Source: Siphonodentalium dalli (lineage: Eukaryota; Mollusca; Scaphopoda; Gadilida; Siphonodentaliidae). Taken from it: a DNA stretch of 64,000 nucleotides. The translations under genes and the position numbers were made by a program. The stretch spans positions 177,425,956-177,489,955 of the forward strand of contig CP136063.1 in NCBI GenBank assembly GCA_032622095.1, written 5' to 3'. The notes beneath the pieces were generated by a model that saw only the letters and a list, made by a program, of their open reading frames with translations, had not been told where the DNA came from and searched no databases. The first letter of the stretch is position 1, and each line of letters begins with the position of its first letter. Positions 34,314 to 46,086 of the stretch are shown piece after piece.

Positions 34314-37300
34314 TATGGAATCCTATTAGGGCCACTTGCTAGTGGCGCTTTCGGCGCGCGCCGAAAGCGACAAAAAGTGCGCCATTAGTAACGCGCCGAA
34401 AGCGACAAAAAGTGCGCCGAAAGCGACAAAAAGTGCGCCGTTACGCGGGGGGGGGGGGGGGGTCGCGCACAAAAATTTCATATATAGGGCGGGGTAGGTG
34501 GGTCATTTGAACCCGGAAAAAATGCGTAAATGACCAAAAATGCTAATTTTTTCCTCCACTTAAAATCACTGTTTTTGTGCTCATGTAATATGTTAATATC
34601 AACCATATGACACACTAGGCTATTTAAAACATACTAACCAGAACTAACTACCATTTAGGGGTGTATGTATGCTGATGTATGTCAAAATTAATGTACCAGA
34701 TTTCGACAGATGAAAGATATATTATATATATATAAACAAATCATATAACAAACATTAAAACATAAGAACAAACATTTATAATATGCATATCCAAGATAGC
34801 CTTTCAATTGGATGTCAAAGTGTATGTTATAGCTATATATACACGCATGTGTATCCCTTTAAGGGTTTGAACAAAATATAAAGCTGAGTTTATATTGATG
34901 AATTCTGTGATGAATTTTGCAATTACTTTTGACCGGCAAATTTGTTTACTGTTATATCATAATTATATGCTCAGACACGATCAGTCGACAATGCTTGCAT
35001 ATAAGCATAATTATGAAATGATTACCATCTTCTGTTCTTAATCCACATAATGGATATTATTTGTTATCAAGATAAACTTGATGATACAAACAAAAATAAC
35101 AATTCCACTATATTCCACTGGTTTAAAACTATAAAACAAAATAACTCATACAAAAAGTTCATACTATTTGGATAACAATATGAAAGCTTAGCCTTTTGTG
35201 ATATTAATTCAACCACAGTTATTATTCACAAGTCTAAGCAGTTACGTACTGTACAGATACACGTAGTAAGATAGTATATCTGGAGTTCCAGTTATTTGAC
35301 TGCCAATACATATGGTATTGTAATTATTAGTTGCTTGTTCATTATTGGTTGCTTTGATATTCAATTTAGGATATAGCAGGATAGAGCAATGTAACTATAA
35401 AAGTAGCTTTTGGTATTAAAGTCTCAACTTATTCCATATGCAACATAAAGCTAGAATATAAACATGACTAATATGAACTTTGTTCTTGAAACTAATTATA
35501 AATCATACCAACCCATGATCAAACTGCACAGGTAATCTATGAAACTCTCTTCATGCGAACTTTCTCAGAGTCACATATCTCAACTGGACAGTCTGATCCA
35601 GGATGCTTGTTCTTATAATGGGTTTCCATGTGCTACGTCCAGTAAACCACATTGCACAGGGGGCACCAATTCAATTTAATTACTCTTCATCATGTTAGAT
35701 ATCACAGAGTATGTGCATAATTACAATATAACAATACATATATTAGATAGTGTGCGATGCATGAGGAGTTCTGAGTTATTATTATGTGCAAGATTGTACA
35801 CAATATATATTGAAATTCAACAGTTATTTAATTCAACAACCCATGGTGGTGTCCTAACGTGGGCGGTATTGTATGCCTCAGGAGAGCCTAAAGAATGGCA
35901 TAACCCTTTTAATGAATAAAGAAAGATTTTGTGTTCTCTTCCCCTTTCCCGAATTGAATAGTTCATTCAATTTAATAATATTCGGTTTTCGGTAGAAGTA
36001 GGGTTTTATATATCTCTCTCGTAGAGTCTGCAATACAGGGCATATTAAAATTACATGGAATTCATCACCGAGTTCTAAGTTACATAGAGTACACTTTCTG
36101 TCTGAGTAATCTGAACCTACCCATGATCCCGATTCAACTGGTAAGTAGTGATTTCTGCTCCTGAACCGTAACATGGCGGTTACTAAGTTATTGTATATAC
36201 TCAATATGTATGTCTCACGACCGAAGTTTATCTTAATAATTCGGTAGAATGCATATTTATTTGATTTGGACATGGTGCCTCTCCATTCTTGAATAAAAAC
36301 ATCTTCTAGTCGTTTTTTAACATTTGTGGTGAATCGATTCAAAGAATTCAGGGACTGATCTTTCCAGATGTATCCCATGCCAAGTTTGTTAACAGTGTGT
36401 TCTATGTTTTTGATCCATGGGTTGTTGCATTTATTATTTAAATACATTGAATATAGAACATAATACAATATTAAAGGCATTCGATGGCATTCCATAGTTA
36501 ATATTCTTCCCCAATATGACAGGGCGCGAAGTTTCAGTTTAAGGGTAATTGGGAACATGCCAGTTTCGCCATATACAAATGCTGAGGGCGTTGAAGTTTT
36601 TAACCCCAAAAGAAATTTTAGAAACCAGAGCTCAAGTTTCTCAAAACATCTCAGATTTTCATGTGACCATATTTCCGCCCCATATGTCATAATTGGAATG
36701 ATTGATTTCTCGTATAGCTCTAAGGTTGTCATGATACTGAGTTTATTTGTTCTCATTTTGTTTAAAGCTGCGTACATAGCATTTTTTGCTTGAAGGCATC
36801 TCATGTTTCTTTCTTTCGCAAAATTACCATTTTTATGAAAGTGTGTTCCGAGATACTTGTAACTGTCAACAACTTCGAGGTTTTGGTTTGATATGTTAAA
36901 CGCAAGCTTCTTAGACGCAGGGGTAGTTCTACCAAATATCAATACTTTTGTTTTCGATGCGTTAATGTTAAGTCCCCAAGCTTTACAGTAATCGGAAAAT
37001 GCGTCGAGTGCATTCTGCAGGCCGTCGCTAGAATTCGCCATTAAGGCTGTGTCATCTGCATATATGAGAAGAAAGAGTTTGGCATAAATGCCAGTATCGA
37101 AAGCGCCCAACTTTCCCACATCGATACCCTGACATCCCTTTTCGCTCATGTACTGTTCCAGGTCGTTAACATACAGGGCATAAAGTATCGGTGATAAGTT
37201 ATCTCCCTGTTTTAGGCCAATATTTGAGCAAAAATAATCTGAATGTTGGTTGTCTACGCTAACGCATAACTTAAGGTTATTGTACATCCCTTTAATGACA

Positions 37301-38522
37301 TTTAGTACCTTCCCTGTTATATTATATCGTATAAGTTTTTCCCATAAGCCGATCCTCCAGACTGAATCAAATGCCCTCGAGAAGTCAATGAATGCGCAAT
37401 ACAGTTTCTTTTTAGTGGCCTTAATTAAGTGTGTGATTGTATGGAGTGAGAATATGTGATCAACAGTCGAATAGCCTTTACTGAAACCTGCCTGGCTCTC
37501 TGACTGAATTTTATTTGCAGAGAGAAAACTGCATATTCGTTCACTAATGATGCTTGTGAAAAGTTTAGCCAGGCAACTCAACAGGGTTATCTTCCTGTAG
37601 TGTCCAGGGTCGCGATGATCACCTTTTCTTTTAAATAATGGCCTTATGATTCCGACCGTCCATTCTCGGGGTAATGTGCCACTATTTAAAATGAGATTGA
37701 AATGTATACGGACGGTTTGTACAAGATGACCGTGGCTTGGATATCTCCGCTGGCTTTAAACTAAACTTTATACTCTGATAATAAGTTAATAATACTACCA
37801 ATTCTTCACTAATATTGGTATATGTCAATCTGCACACCAACATGACATACATACATGTATTTAGACTGTGAGCTGCTGTGAGTGTGACTTTCCTTGGGTC
37901 CCATCATACCCATGTGCAGATATATATCACAGAAATAGGGGAGATGAAATTTGTTCTACCCCTATTACTACAGTATTACTATTGGGCCTTGGCTCAAAAA
38001 CATCTTATACTATTGTTATATAAAAGAATATGGAGTTATTGGGGATATCAGGACATGTATTACCTCATAATTATTATGTTTTATGGCATAATGCCCAATG
38101 TTTTTAAGTGCATGCATTCAGCATTTCCACATTTTATACTAATAGAATTATCTCCCTTTAGAGGTTTATTAAAATGCTGGGAATAGTATTAAATAATAAG
38201 AAACGGAACAATTCTTTGCTAGGCTATGATTTGGTTTATATTTTATGTTTTTGTAAGATTTTGGGGGTGGGTCCCAAAAATTGGGCGGAAAAAAAGAAAA
38301 AAATTGCAGGTAGAGGGGTGGTGGGTCCCCGAGTGGGGCAAAAACATTTTTTTCGCCCTATATATGTAAAAAAAAATCCGCGACCCCCCCCTCCCCCCCC
38401 CCCCCCCCCTGCGTTACGGCGCACTTTTTGTCGCTTTCGGCGCGTTACTAATGGCGCACTTTTTGTCGCTTTCGGCGTGCGCCGAAAGCGCCATTAGGAA
38501 GTGGCCCTAATAGGATTCCATA
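34314..38522. mobile_element. 4.2-kb element with GC-rich ~190-bp terminal inverted repeats
   Basis: Both ends begin TATGGAATCCTATTAGGGCC and continue through a palindromic GGCGCTTTCGGCGCGCGCCG stretch, two or three copies of GAAAGCGACAAAAAGTGCGC, and a long G/C homopolymer (34446-34462; C run at 38385-38408). The element is flanked by TCATCC on both sides (34308-34313 and 38523-38528). The paralogous block at 48918-48930 has CTTATCATCCACTGC intact, i.e. the empty site. The interior is AT-rich and holds a minus-strand LINE reverse transcriptase (35878-37755), probably a nested insertion. A transposase was not recognised, so the family is unknown. Confidence 0.8.
35878..37755 (-). pseudogene. 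5'-truncated LINE reverse transcriptase, otherwise open
   Basis: An uninterrupted minus-strand frame of 625 codons covers most of a non-LTR reverse transcriptase and its tail. In order it shows FKRKGDHRDPGHYRKITLLS (motif 1), IQSESQAGFSKGYSTVDHIF (2), CAFIDFSRAFDSVW (3, first catalytic Asp), IGLKQGDNLSPILYALYVND (4), LFLLIYADDTALMA (5, catalytic pair), NASKTKVLIFGR (6), YKYLGTHFHKNG (7) and PIMTYGAEIW. It ends with RNHYLPVESGSW and CTLCNLELGDEFHVILIC (C-X2-C-X8-H-X4-C). The endonuclease is missing and an in-frame stop closes the 5' side at 37756-37758. It has no stop over almost 1.9 kb, so it inserted fairly recently. It lies inside the TIR element at 34314-38522. Confidence 0.88.
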
Positions 38523-39100
38523 TCATCCACTGCTTTTGGGAAACTAAATCATGGACGATTTTTATCAGGTACGATCATTGTAATTTTGACTAGCCTGACA
38601 AACATCAAAAACATTTAAAACTTCACCCGCATCTGCGTTGAGCTTTGTGCACTATAATTAATCTGGAATTTAGAAAATGTGTATCACGCTCCTAGCTTCT
38701 GAACTTGTATTAACTAAATTATATGTAAGATTATTTTGTTGTATATATTTGTATTATATGTTATCTCCGTTGCTATGTAGTAATGTAGGATCTCTCTCAC
38801 TGCTTATGGGAAACAAAATCATGGACGATTTTTATGAGGTACGATCAATGTAATTTGTATTGAAATTCCGAACCTGTTAAAACTTCACCTTTTGGAAGTT
38901 CGATATCTGGCCATCTGAACACCCCATTAAAGGGGCCATTAACACGATATAATCATATTTTGGCATAGCAAACGTACTAATTCTAGTTTAACGGTGTCAA
39001 TCGAACCGCATCGCTAAGAGCAAATTTGTTTCGGGAATTATCTATTTTAAAAATCTTAACAACAGTACTCGATCACATGCAGATTTAATTTAATTGAAAT
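38523..39100 (+). repeat. paralogous block shared with 48923-49490
   Basis: The block starts TCATCCACTGCTTTTGGGAA in both places and continues for about 570 bp with few differences. It also contains an internal repeat (TGCTT(T/A)TGGGAAAC(T/A)AAATCATGG near 38530 and 38800). No coding content is recognised. Confidence 0.85.
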
Positions 39101-39114
39101 AGGCTGTTATTCCG

Positions 39115-39183
39115 ATGCACTCCAGTTCACTCGTGATCTTTTTAAGTTGGTTGTCGCTCGATTTTGTAGATGGATTCACCAAG
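39115..39183 (+). CDS. candidate first exon: signal peptide, then GTAAGT
   Basis: ATG at 39115 opens a 23-codon segment (MHSSSLVIFLSWLSLDFVDG plus FTK) with a short polar start and a hydrophobic core resembling a secretory signal peptide. It ends in the consensus donor AAG|GTAAGT in phase 0. I cannot identify the next exon with confidence. A phase-0 acceptor at 39590 followed by an open stretch to 39782 is one possibility, but that sequence is AT-rich and shows no domain. It lies immediately after the paralogous block, in DNA unique to this locus. This is a prediction from local signals only. Confidence 0.3.
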
Positions 39184-40499
39184 GTAAGTGGTATTTTTGT
39201 TAAATATAACTGCCGCACAACCCCATCTGTTCATGAGATTTTATATTTCCAATATACAGTGCGCCAATTTGCCAAATTAAGCGTAGAATTTGAGTGTTAA
39301 ATTTCCATTGCCCCAATGGTAAATTTCAACACAAATTTACGTGAAAAAAACCCCGAATAATTCGATACTGACACGATAATGCAAGGTTTTATTAGTCAAA
39401 AGTGTGTTGTCTCCCCGCCGGACAGTAGATATATGACCTTGGAATCGTAAGATATTTAGGTTTGAAATTGCGACGAAAAAGCTCCAGTTCACCGCAGATA
39501 AGATCGGTTCACTTCCCGAACATAAGACCCAGTTCTTTGCCGAGCAACAATGTCCTGTAGATTCATATTTTACACTTCGAGCATATTCAGATGAGAGATT
39601 CTCAATTTTTGACCACCCATATAGTCGAAAGAGCTTATATTGATCTCAATTTGAAAGAAATATATATGGGTTATGCAACATGTTTCGTTACATGTATATG
39701 GATTATCAAATTATTGTCAGTTTGTTTACAATACTGTCAGATTAACAGGTACCCAAGGTTGCATTTATATGTCCGAATATAGGTATTTCGGAATGGTTAT
39801 GAAAACGCTACATGCATATAATGTGTGCAACATGTACGATTATGTCAAAGTGGGTATTCCTGGCTCATTTAGATTTTATATTGACTCGTATAAAAACGAT
39901 TAGACAATGGTACATAAGCTTAGAAGTAAATGCTCGCGGAAACACTGTTCAAATATATGAACGTGGTCTCAAATTAACTGTTTTCATTATTGTCTGTGTA
40001 AAAATTTCAACATATCTAATCTATTCACAATATCTGATCGGGATTTATAAAAAATATTAAATATTTAAAATATAAAATTTGAACTTTGATCCAGTTTTGA
40101 AATTTGATATACGTTTGACTCATTTGAGGTAACAGTCCAGAAAACTCTAAATGTAATCAATTGAGGAAAATCAGGCAAACTGTGCAGAATACCTTAACGG
40201 ATGACTCTCCCAATTATTGTCTATTAAATCAGAACTGAAACAATGGGAACAGTCCATTCTAACAAATGGTTCGTGTCTATAAAAAACAATTCGGCACTAC
40301 ATTATTTGTTTACGATATTCTGCATATTTCAGCTGCACATTTTGCCTTTTTTTTCTTCTCATTGGAGTTTTCTGGACTATGGCCTCAAAATTAGCTAATT
40401 TAAAAACTGCATCAAAAGTTCACATTTTATATTTAAAAAAAATATTGCTATCATTTCTTGTCGAATATTGTTTATAGAATGAATATATTTCAATTACAC
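39184..40499. other. AT-rich DNA, no recognised gene
   Basis: Frames of 60-82 codons at 39591-40060 lack motifs. Nothing here has an obvious partner elsewhere in the window. Confidence 0.4.
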
Positions 40500-41045
40500 A
40501 AATCCAATAATAAGTTCAAACAAACGTACTCGTTTGTTGAATTTACTATGTGAATTTTTTTTTATGTGATAACTGCTCTCAATGGTGATATTTTGTGAAA
40601 TGTTATACCGCATTCTGTAAAATCGAATTTTTGAGTGATTGGAAGGGGTTGGAACCCCATGAATGGCATATTTCATTACTTAAATGGTCACTTAATATGC
40701 TAAATACAAAATAAAGTCACAATTCTAAACCAGTTCCAAACAGCAGAAACTTATCTAGATATTATTAGTAAAAACCGTAAAAGTTTCCACTTTCAGTCAC
40801 CATTTTGAAGGCCATCTGGAACGGGGAGTTCCAATTTTGGCACAGGTGTATACATATGACAAGATATTCTCATCATAATTGCATCAAAATGACTTAACGG
40901 AAATGGCAACCAACTTGGACGCCATTTTGAATTACAAAAATGCTCAAAGCGTATATTAGCGAATTATTATAGGATATATTCCTCTTCAAAATGGTATACA
41001 AAACAACTTAGTCCAAATTTATTCTAGGTCAAACCTTTTATCGAT
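40500..41045 (-). repeat. dispersed repeat containing AAGATGGCG motifs, copy 2 (reverse)
   Basis: It is the reverse complement of the region starting at 28270: AAATGTTATACCGCATTCTGTAAAATCGAA, GAGTGATTGGAAGGGGTTGG-type and CAAACCAAC/AAATTTATTCTAGG segments align in inverted order. No gene is present. Confidence 0.6.
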
Positions 41046-41056
41046 CAGACTAATTC

Positions 41057-41153
41057 CACAGGTCCCCAGAACAAAAATTGACCCCACTCCAATAGTACTT
41101 ATAGGATTAAGTACTATTGGGGATGGGGTAAATTTTTGTTCTGGGGACCTGTG
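41057..41153. mobile_element. 97-bp hairpin MITE with 8-bp target duplication
   Basis: Nearly perfect arms start CACAGGTCCCCAGAACAAAA and meet around TAGGAT. The direct repeat ACTAATTC flanks it exactly (41049-41056 and 41154-41161). The small size, perfect palindrome and intact target duplication indicate a recent insertion. The 8-bp duplication fits hAT-, P- or Merlin-like transposition. The related hairpin at 21371-21473 is older. Confidence 0.85.
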
Positions 41154-41161
41154 ACTAATTC

Positions 41162-41719
41162 CACGTTTGGCCGCTATAGAAATACAAATTCACCTAGTGT
41201 GACCCCAGACTCAATAGTAATTAAAATATTCCACCTGGTGTCGGTGAACCCAGACTCCATAGTAGGTTAACCTTTATGTACTTTTAAGCACTTCTTTCAT
41301 CAATAATATAAGTGCAGCGGCACCTATAACTGCACTGCCAATATATAAGCACGCGCTTTTATATCATTATTTTGATCCAGAAACAAGTCGAATGAAGTTA
41401 CATATTATTATGTTACATAATTAAGTCATAATCAAAAAATTATTTCACAAAGGTATGTGTAGTTATATTTACTTGGCGACTTTCTTCATCCCTGTATTAC
41501 TTTGTTTCCCTCTTTATGAGTATTAGTTCCGGGAATGACTCCTTCTTCGACTTTTATTTAGCTCGAAGTCTGAATTGCTCTAATAGTTCTGCTTTTGTCA
41601 TTTCTCTGTTGAAATATATCTTGCGCGTGCTTGTTGTTGCTTTGTTTTTCTTGTTATAGCTTACAGAATTTTGAATCTTTTTGTTTCTTGTTCCAAATGG
41701 AGTTTGTAGTAATTTGTAT
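41162..41719. other. no recognised gene
   Basis: The sequence contains a short direct repeat (GTGACCCCAGACTC(A)ATAGTA near 41200 and GTGAACCCAGACTCCATAGTA near 41245). The Lys/Asn-rich minus-strand sequence downstream of the LINE fragment was not assignable. Confidence 0.4.
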
Positions 41720-42047
41720 GGGTCTGTTCTTATTCACATCGCCAGATTTCTTGAACCATGTTCCGAGATATTTGTAATGGTTCACGATTTCAATGTTACC
41801 ATCCGTTTATTGAATAGGTTGGCATGCGTTTTTTCTTCTTGCGTCCGCCAAAAAATAATTGTCTTTGTTTTCGAGAAGTTAACTTTCAATTTCCACTGGT
41901 TACAGTAACTTGAAAATGTACACAAAGATGTTTGCAGCTCTGATTCTGCATTTGCCAAGATGACTGTATCATCAGCGTAAATTAAGAAACAGTTTAATGT
42001 ATATATTTATAGCAGTATCAGTGAACGTTGTATAATCAAACCCGCTA
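41720..42047 (-). pseudogene. split LINE reverse transcriptase, 3' part (YADD region)
   Basis: The minus strand reads GFDYTTFTDTAINIYIKLFL then YADDTVILANAESELQTSLC and KVNFSKTKTIIFWR (motifs 5-6); after a frameshift it gives HYKYLGTWFKKSGDVNKNR (motif 7). It aligns with the corresponding part of the 35878-37755 copy. It is the continuation of 44349-44622 and 46087-46300, separated from them by two DNA elements. Confidence 0.75.
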
Positions 42048-44348
42048 CAGACACAAAAATTGGCCAAAGAAATAAATATATATATATATATATATAAAGG
42101 AAAGTGCAAGGCTGATAGTGAAAATAGGAGGTCAAAAATCATCCTCACAAAAGCAAAATTATTTATCAAATTGATCTGGAATTCTAGCATTATGTGCCCA
42201 CGTAATCATATTTGTTGTTAAAGTTAGCTTTCCGTCGTACTTTAAACAAGTGAGCACGAAAATCATTCGAAGTTGTCAATGAAATTAATTTTTTTGGTAC
42301 CCGAAACGTCCGTCCAATGAAAAAATCAAAAAATCAAATAATCCAACCCCTAAATCACCGAAATCTATACTATTATCATCAAACTAAATAGCCCTATTGT
42401 CAAACAGACGTTGTTTCGTGAAGTACAACTAATTTGGGGGTGGTACTCAACATACATCGAGTTTAATAACGATTTATGTCCTTTTTTTCGTCAGTTTCAC
42501 AGATTTCTTTTCGCGGGAGGCCATTTTGCAAAACTGAAAGCGAAACTAACTTGAACTTTATTAAATTAATTTTAATAGGTCTCTTTTAACTCGTTTAGGA
42601 CGGGATATATCCGTTTCCCAAAACATTACCTACAGGACGGGAAACGGGTATATCCGTTTCCCACTTCATGCACTTGTTATCAGCGAATGAATCTTTTATA
42701 ATTAAATGTTTTTGCGCATATAGTATCATGTATTCAATATAGACCGATCACTCTGTGAGGGGTCCATGAAGATGTAACCTATTTTTGGCGTCACGTGGGG
42801 GTCGCGTGTCGTGATTCGGGACGTCATTGTTCCAAAATGGCGGCGCCCAGTAGCCTAAGTCGTAGACGCGTAGACAATTTGTTCGGTTGTCAATCACCAT
42901 GGCAGGTGAATTTTGACCCCTTCAGCAGAAGGAACAAGAAGCGAGAGCAATTTAAGTATATTCCTGGATCCAATTTTTTGGAAATTAATTACATTTGATT
43001 AAAAATGTCGCACGCAGACAGCTCGTATAGCGAAATTACAGCCCCCAAACGCATAATTTTCCGAAAATCGGTTGCCATGTCAACCAGTCGCAATTTGGTG
43101 GTATCTACCCAAACAAAATTTTTGGAAGATTTATAGATCACGGATGATCAGCCAAAAAAATCAGCTGTCACGTGGATAATTATGTCATGGCAAATGGTCT
43201 GACCCAGCATTAAATTAACGCATACAGTGCTATAAAATTATAATGAAGTAAGCATTTTAACGTTAGAAAACGGGGGCTTGGCGGCCATTTTGAATGGCGC
43301 CCTCTGTCGGTGATGGGTGATTTTTTAGCAAGGCTAGTTCCAGATGTTGGCAAAATATTCCTGGATCATTTAACTTTGGAAATAATTTATATTTGATTCA
43401 AAATGTCGCAAAATATATCGTCATATAGCGAAATTACAGCCCCAAACGCATACATTTCCGAAAATATGTTGCTATGGTAACCGGTCGCAATTTGGTGGTA
43501 TCTACCCAAAATTTATAGAAAATTTATAGACTACGGATGATCACTCATATTGTATGAGTTGTCACGCGGAGAATTATGCCATGGCAAATGGTCTGACCCA
43601 ACATTGAATAAACGCATAAATTGCTATAAAATTATATAAAAGTGAGCATTTCTGCAAACAATCTCGTCTGTGAGTAATGTTTTCTCAAAAGAATCAAGTC
43701 CCAAACGAATTAATTGATATCCGGCATTCTTAATGACAAAAATCATGCGGTGGATATATAATACCCACTAGATAAGGAATTAGATAAAACATATTTTTTT
43801 ATCGATGTAAAATTATTTTATTTTGGAGTCATTTACTGCAGCGTTTCTCGAGTTTGTTTCGCACTTTCAAAATGGCCTCCCGCGAAAATAATCATGTAAA
43901 ACTGACAGAAAAAAAAGACAAAAATCGTTATTAAACTCGATGTATGTTGAGTACCAAACCCAAGTTAGCCGTCCTTCGTGAAACAACGTCTGTTTGACAA
44001 TAGGGCTATTTAGTTTGATGATTAGAGTATAGATTTCGGTAATTTAGGGGTTGGATTCTTTGATTTTTTTATTTTTCATTGGACGGACGTTTCGGGTACC
44101 AACCAAATAAATTGGATTTATCAACTTTAAATGTTTTTCTATGTTCACTAATCTCAAATACGACGGCGAACCAAACTTTTTTGAAAACTATGATTAGTTG
44201 GTCACATAGTGCTGCAATTACAGATCAATACAAAATAAAATGTTGCTTTTGTAGAGAAAGGTGATGACCTCTATCAAAAATGAGATAGATACCTTTCCGA
44301 GATTTTTTATTAAATTAAAAAAAAAAAAAATTGTGCCTAATACCTGTG
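42048..44348. mobile_element. 2.3-kb long-TIR element splitting a LINE
   Basis: Inverted arms of roughly 500 bp include GGTACCCGAAACGTCCGTCC, CAAACAGACGTTGTTTC(G/A)CG and CTCAACATACATCGAGTTTAA at both ends. The right terminus is CACAGGTATTAGGCACAA when read inward. The left terminus reads CAGACACAAAAATTGG and appears eroded. Flanking GCTA occurs on both sides, but a 7-bp duplication related to CTGTAGC would also fit. The middle contains two direct copies about 385 bp apart (AGCGAAATTACAGCCC...CGCAATTTGGTGGTATCTAC). A 67-codon frame at 42795 has no recognised domain. No transposase is seen. Confidence 0.7.
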
Positions 44349-44622
44349 GCTATACAGCTATGCGATTTAATGTAATCCTCCACATCGTTGAGATAGAGGG
44401 CGAATAAAATGGGGAGAGGCCATCACTTTGTTTTACGCCAATCAAGCTATCGAAATATTCAGAGCAGTCTTTGTTCGCGCTAACACACATCTTAAGGTTA
44501 TAATACATCTGTTTAATTACAGTTAATATTCTGCCAGTTAGATATTGTAATGTTCTAATTTTGTCCACATACCTTCTCGTCAAACAGAGTCGAAAGCTTT
44601 CGTAAAGTCGATAAGGCTCAGT
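44349..44622 (-). pseudogene. split LINE reverse transcriptase, middle part
   Basis: The minus strand gives LSLIDFTKAFDSV (motif 3, first catalytic Asp), then in another frame YLTGRILTVIKQMYYNLKMC, then EYFDSLIGVKQSDGLSP (motif 4; the usual QGD is QSD). It joins 46087-46300 upstream and 41720-42047 downstream once the two intervening elements are removed. Confidence 0.75.
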
Positions 44623-46086
44623 CACAGGTTTTGGTAGTTTTATATACCTTTTTCTTGAAAATGTTATCACTATTGTTAATAATAAGAACAGGCATATATA
44701 TATAAGTAATATCCGGTTGTAGATTAAATTTCCAGTGAGGAATTTGAAATTTCTTTCGTTGCGATACTATTTACCCTATCGACGTTAATTTACCGTCGCG
44801 CGTTCAAACAAATATAATTAACACTAGCTTTACTTACAGTGTTCGTCTTACTAAAGATTCTTCCAAATATTAGAAAGAAACAAAAGTTTTTGCAAGCATT
44901 TCCAATCATACTTCTGTAGGTTGAGTACGCGAATGACACCAGAACTTTTTTCCGGTTAATGTAATCTTGACATAATAGGAACACACTAAAAGTTGTACTC
45001 CGAGTCCGAAACCAGTAAAATGTGTAGTTGGTAATTTCACTTTCGTTTATTGACATTATTGTCGTTACTTTAATGCCAATAATGTTTATTTCTTTTTGGT
45101 TTGTGATAACCTATGTCAATTACTAATAAAATGAATTAAAAACATAATTTGTAAGTCTTATCTTTCAACTTTTATCCACATTTATGTGAACCTTTTTATG
45201 TCTTCTTAGGGTTTACAAGAGTTATATATCCTGGCAACGCGCTAACCTACAAGATAACCATCTGCCCCATTATGCGCGCATTTTGTTTAACTGTATATAT
45301 AGTTATTACTTGCAGAAGTTGCAGTTATATATCGTCGTTGATATTTGTAATGTTTATAAGTATGCAAAAATAATGGGAACTATTAAATAAAACGCGCGCT
45401 GAAAGGCGCAGACGGTCGTCTGATATGTCGGCGCGTTTCCAGGATAAATAACTCTTGACAAACTTACGAAGACCACACTTTTCGCCTAACTTCTATTTTC
45501 AGTTACAATGAAAATACAAATAAATAAGATAAATGACCCAGAATGACTGGAACATTTATATGGCTATGGTATAGATCCCAAACAAATATGACAAATTGAA
45601 ATATATCGGCTCGTGGTAAGTTGTACATCAAAATATATTTTTATAAGTAATATTAATACGTTCACGTACGAAGATTTAAAGAGTCAATGTCAAGGTAAAC
45701 AGCGCCATGCAAATTGGACTGTGAGAACTTTCCGAGCCTGGTAATCGAACATACGGGTACAGGCTCTGTATAGCTAGTTCCCCAATCGAGCACAACCATA
45801 GTAATGGCGACATCTGTAACAGACGCAAGTTTTTAACAAATTTACTTCTTCAAAATACACATTTCAAGGAACGAGTGGTGTTCAAAGAAGGAAGTAATAT
45901 ATATCTTGATGTTGTGAACTATATATAAAGCGTGTGTAGTACATAAATTGCACAAGTGTGTACAAATAAATAATGTTTTAAAATTTCGTGATTTCTGCTA
46001 CAGAATTACTTATATGCCTGTTCTTATTATTAACAATAATGATAACATTTTCAGGAAAAAGGTATATAAAACTACCAAAACCTGTG
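44623..46086. mobile_element. 1.46-kb TIR element with 7-bp target duplication
   Basis: Arms of about 85-90 bp begin CACAGGTTTTGGTAGTTTTA and include GAACAGGCATATA. The direct repeat GCTCAGT flanks it (44616-44622 and 46087-46093). Joining the LINE across one copy of the duplication restores an uninterrupted reading frame (KQRLHAL|SLIDFTKAFD), which fixes the boundaries to the base. The interior (for example 44990-45180) shares sequence with 31119-31385. No transposase is recognised. The 7-bp duplication is unusual. Confidence 0.82.

Larger units (their letters stand above)
31826..34318. mobile_element. AAGGGTACGT(C/T)CATAC inverted-repeat element, left copy with nested insertions
   Basis: The termini ATAAGGGTACGTCCATACAC at about 31826 and the mirrored TATGAACGTACCCTTAT at about 34292-34310 match the smaller element at 48084-48921. 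An internal copy of the arm (TACGTTCATACGCTGGCAAG near 33345) suggests a nested second element. This left copy is enlarged by the tandem duplication, the LINE fragment and the 518-bp element described separately. Its exact boundaries and target duplication are ambiguous. Confidence 0.5.

Noticed and set aside
42795-42998. MAAPSSLSRRRV... frame as a transposase or captured exon
   Set aside because: It is only 67 codons long, with no recognised motif, and begins at one of the many CAAAATGGCGGC sites. It might be a captured first exon, but the evidence is too thin.
45735-45785. tRNA-like fragment (GAGCCTG...CAGGCTC with TCGAAC)
   Set aside because: No cloverleaf can be built: the D-arm and anticodon stem are missing and the spacing is wrong.
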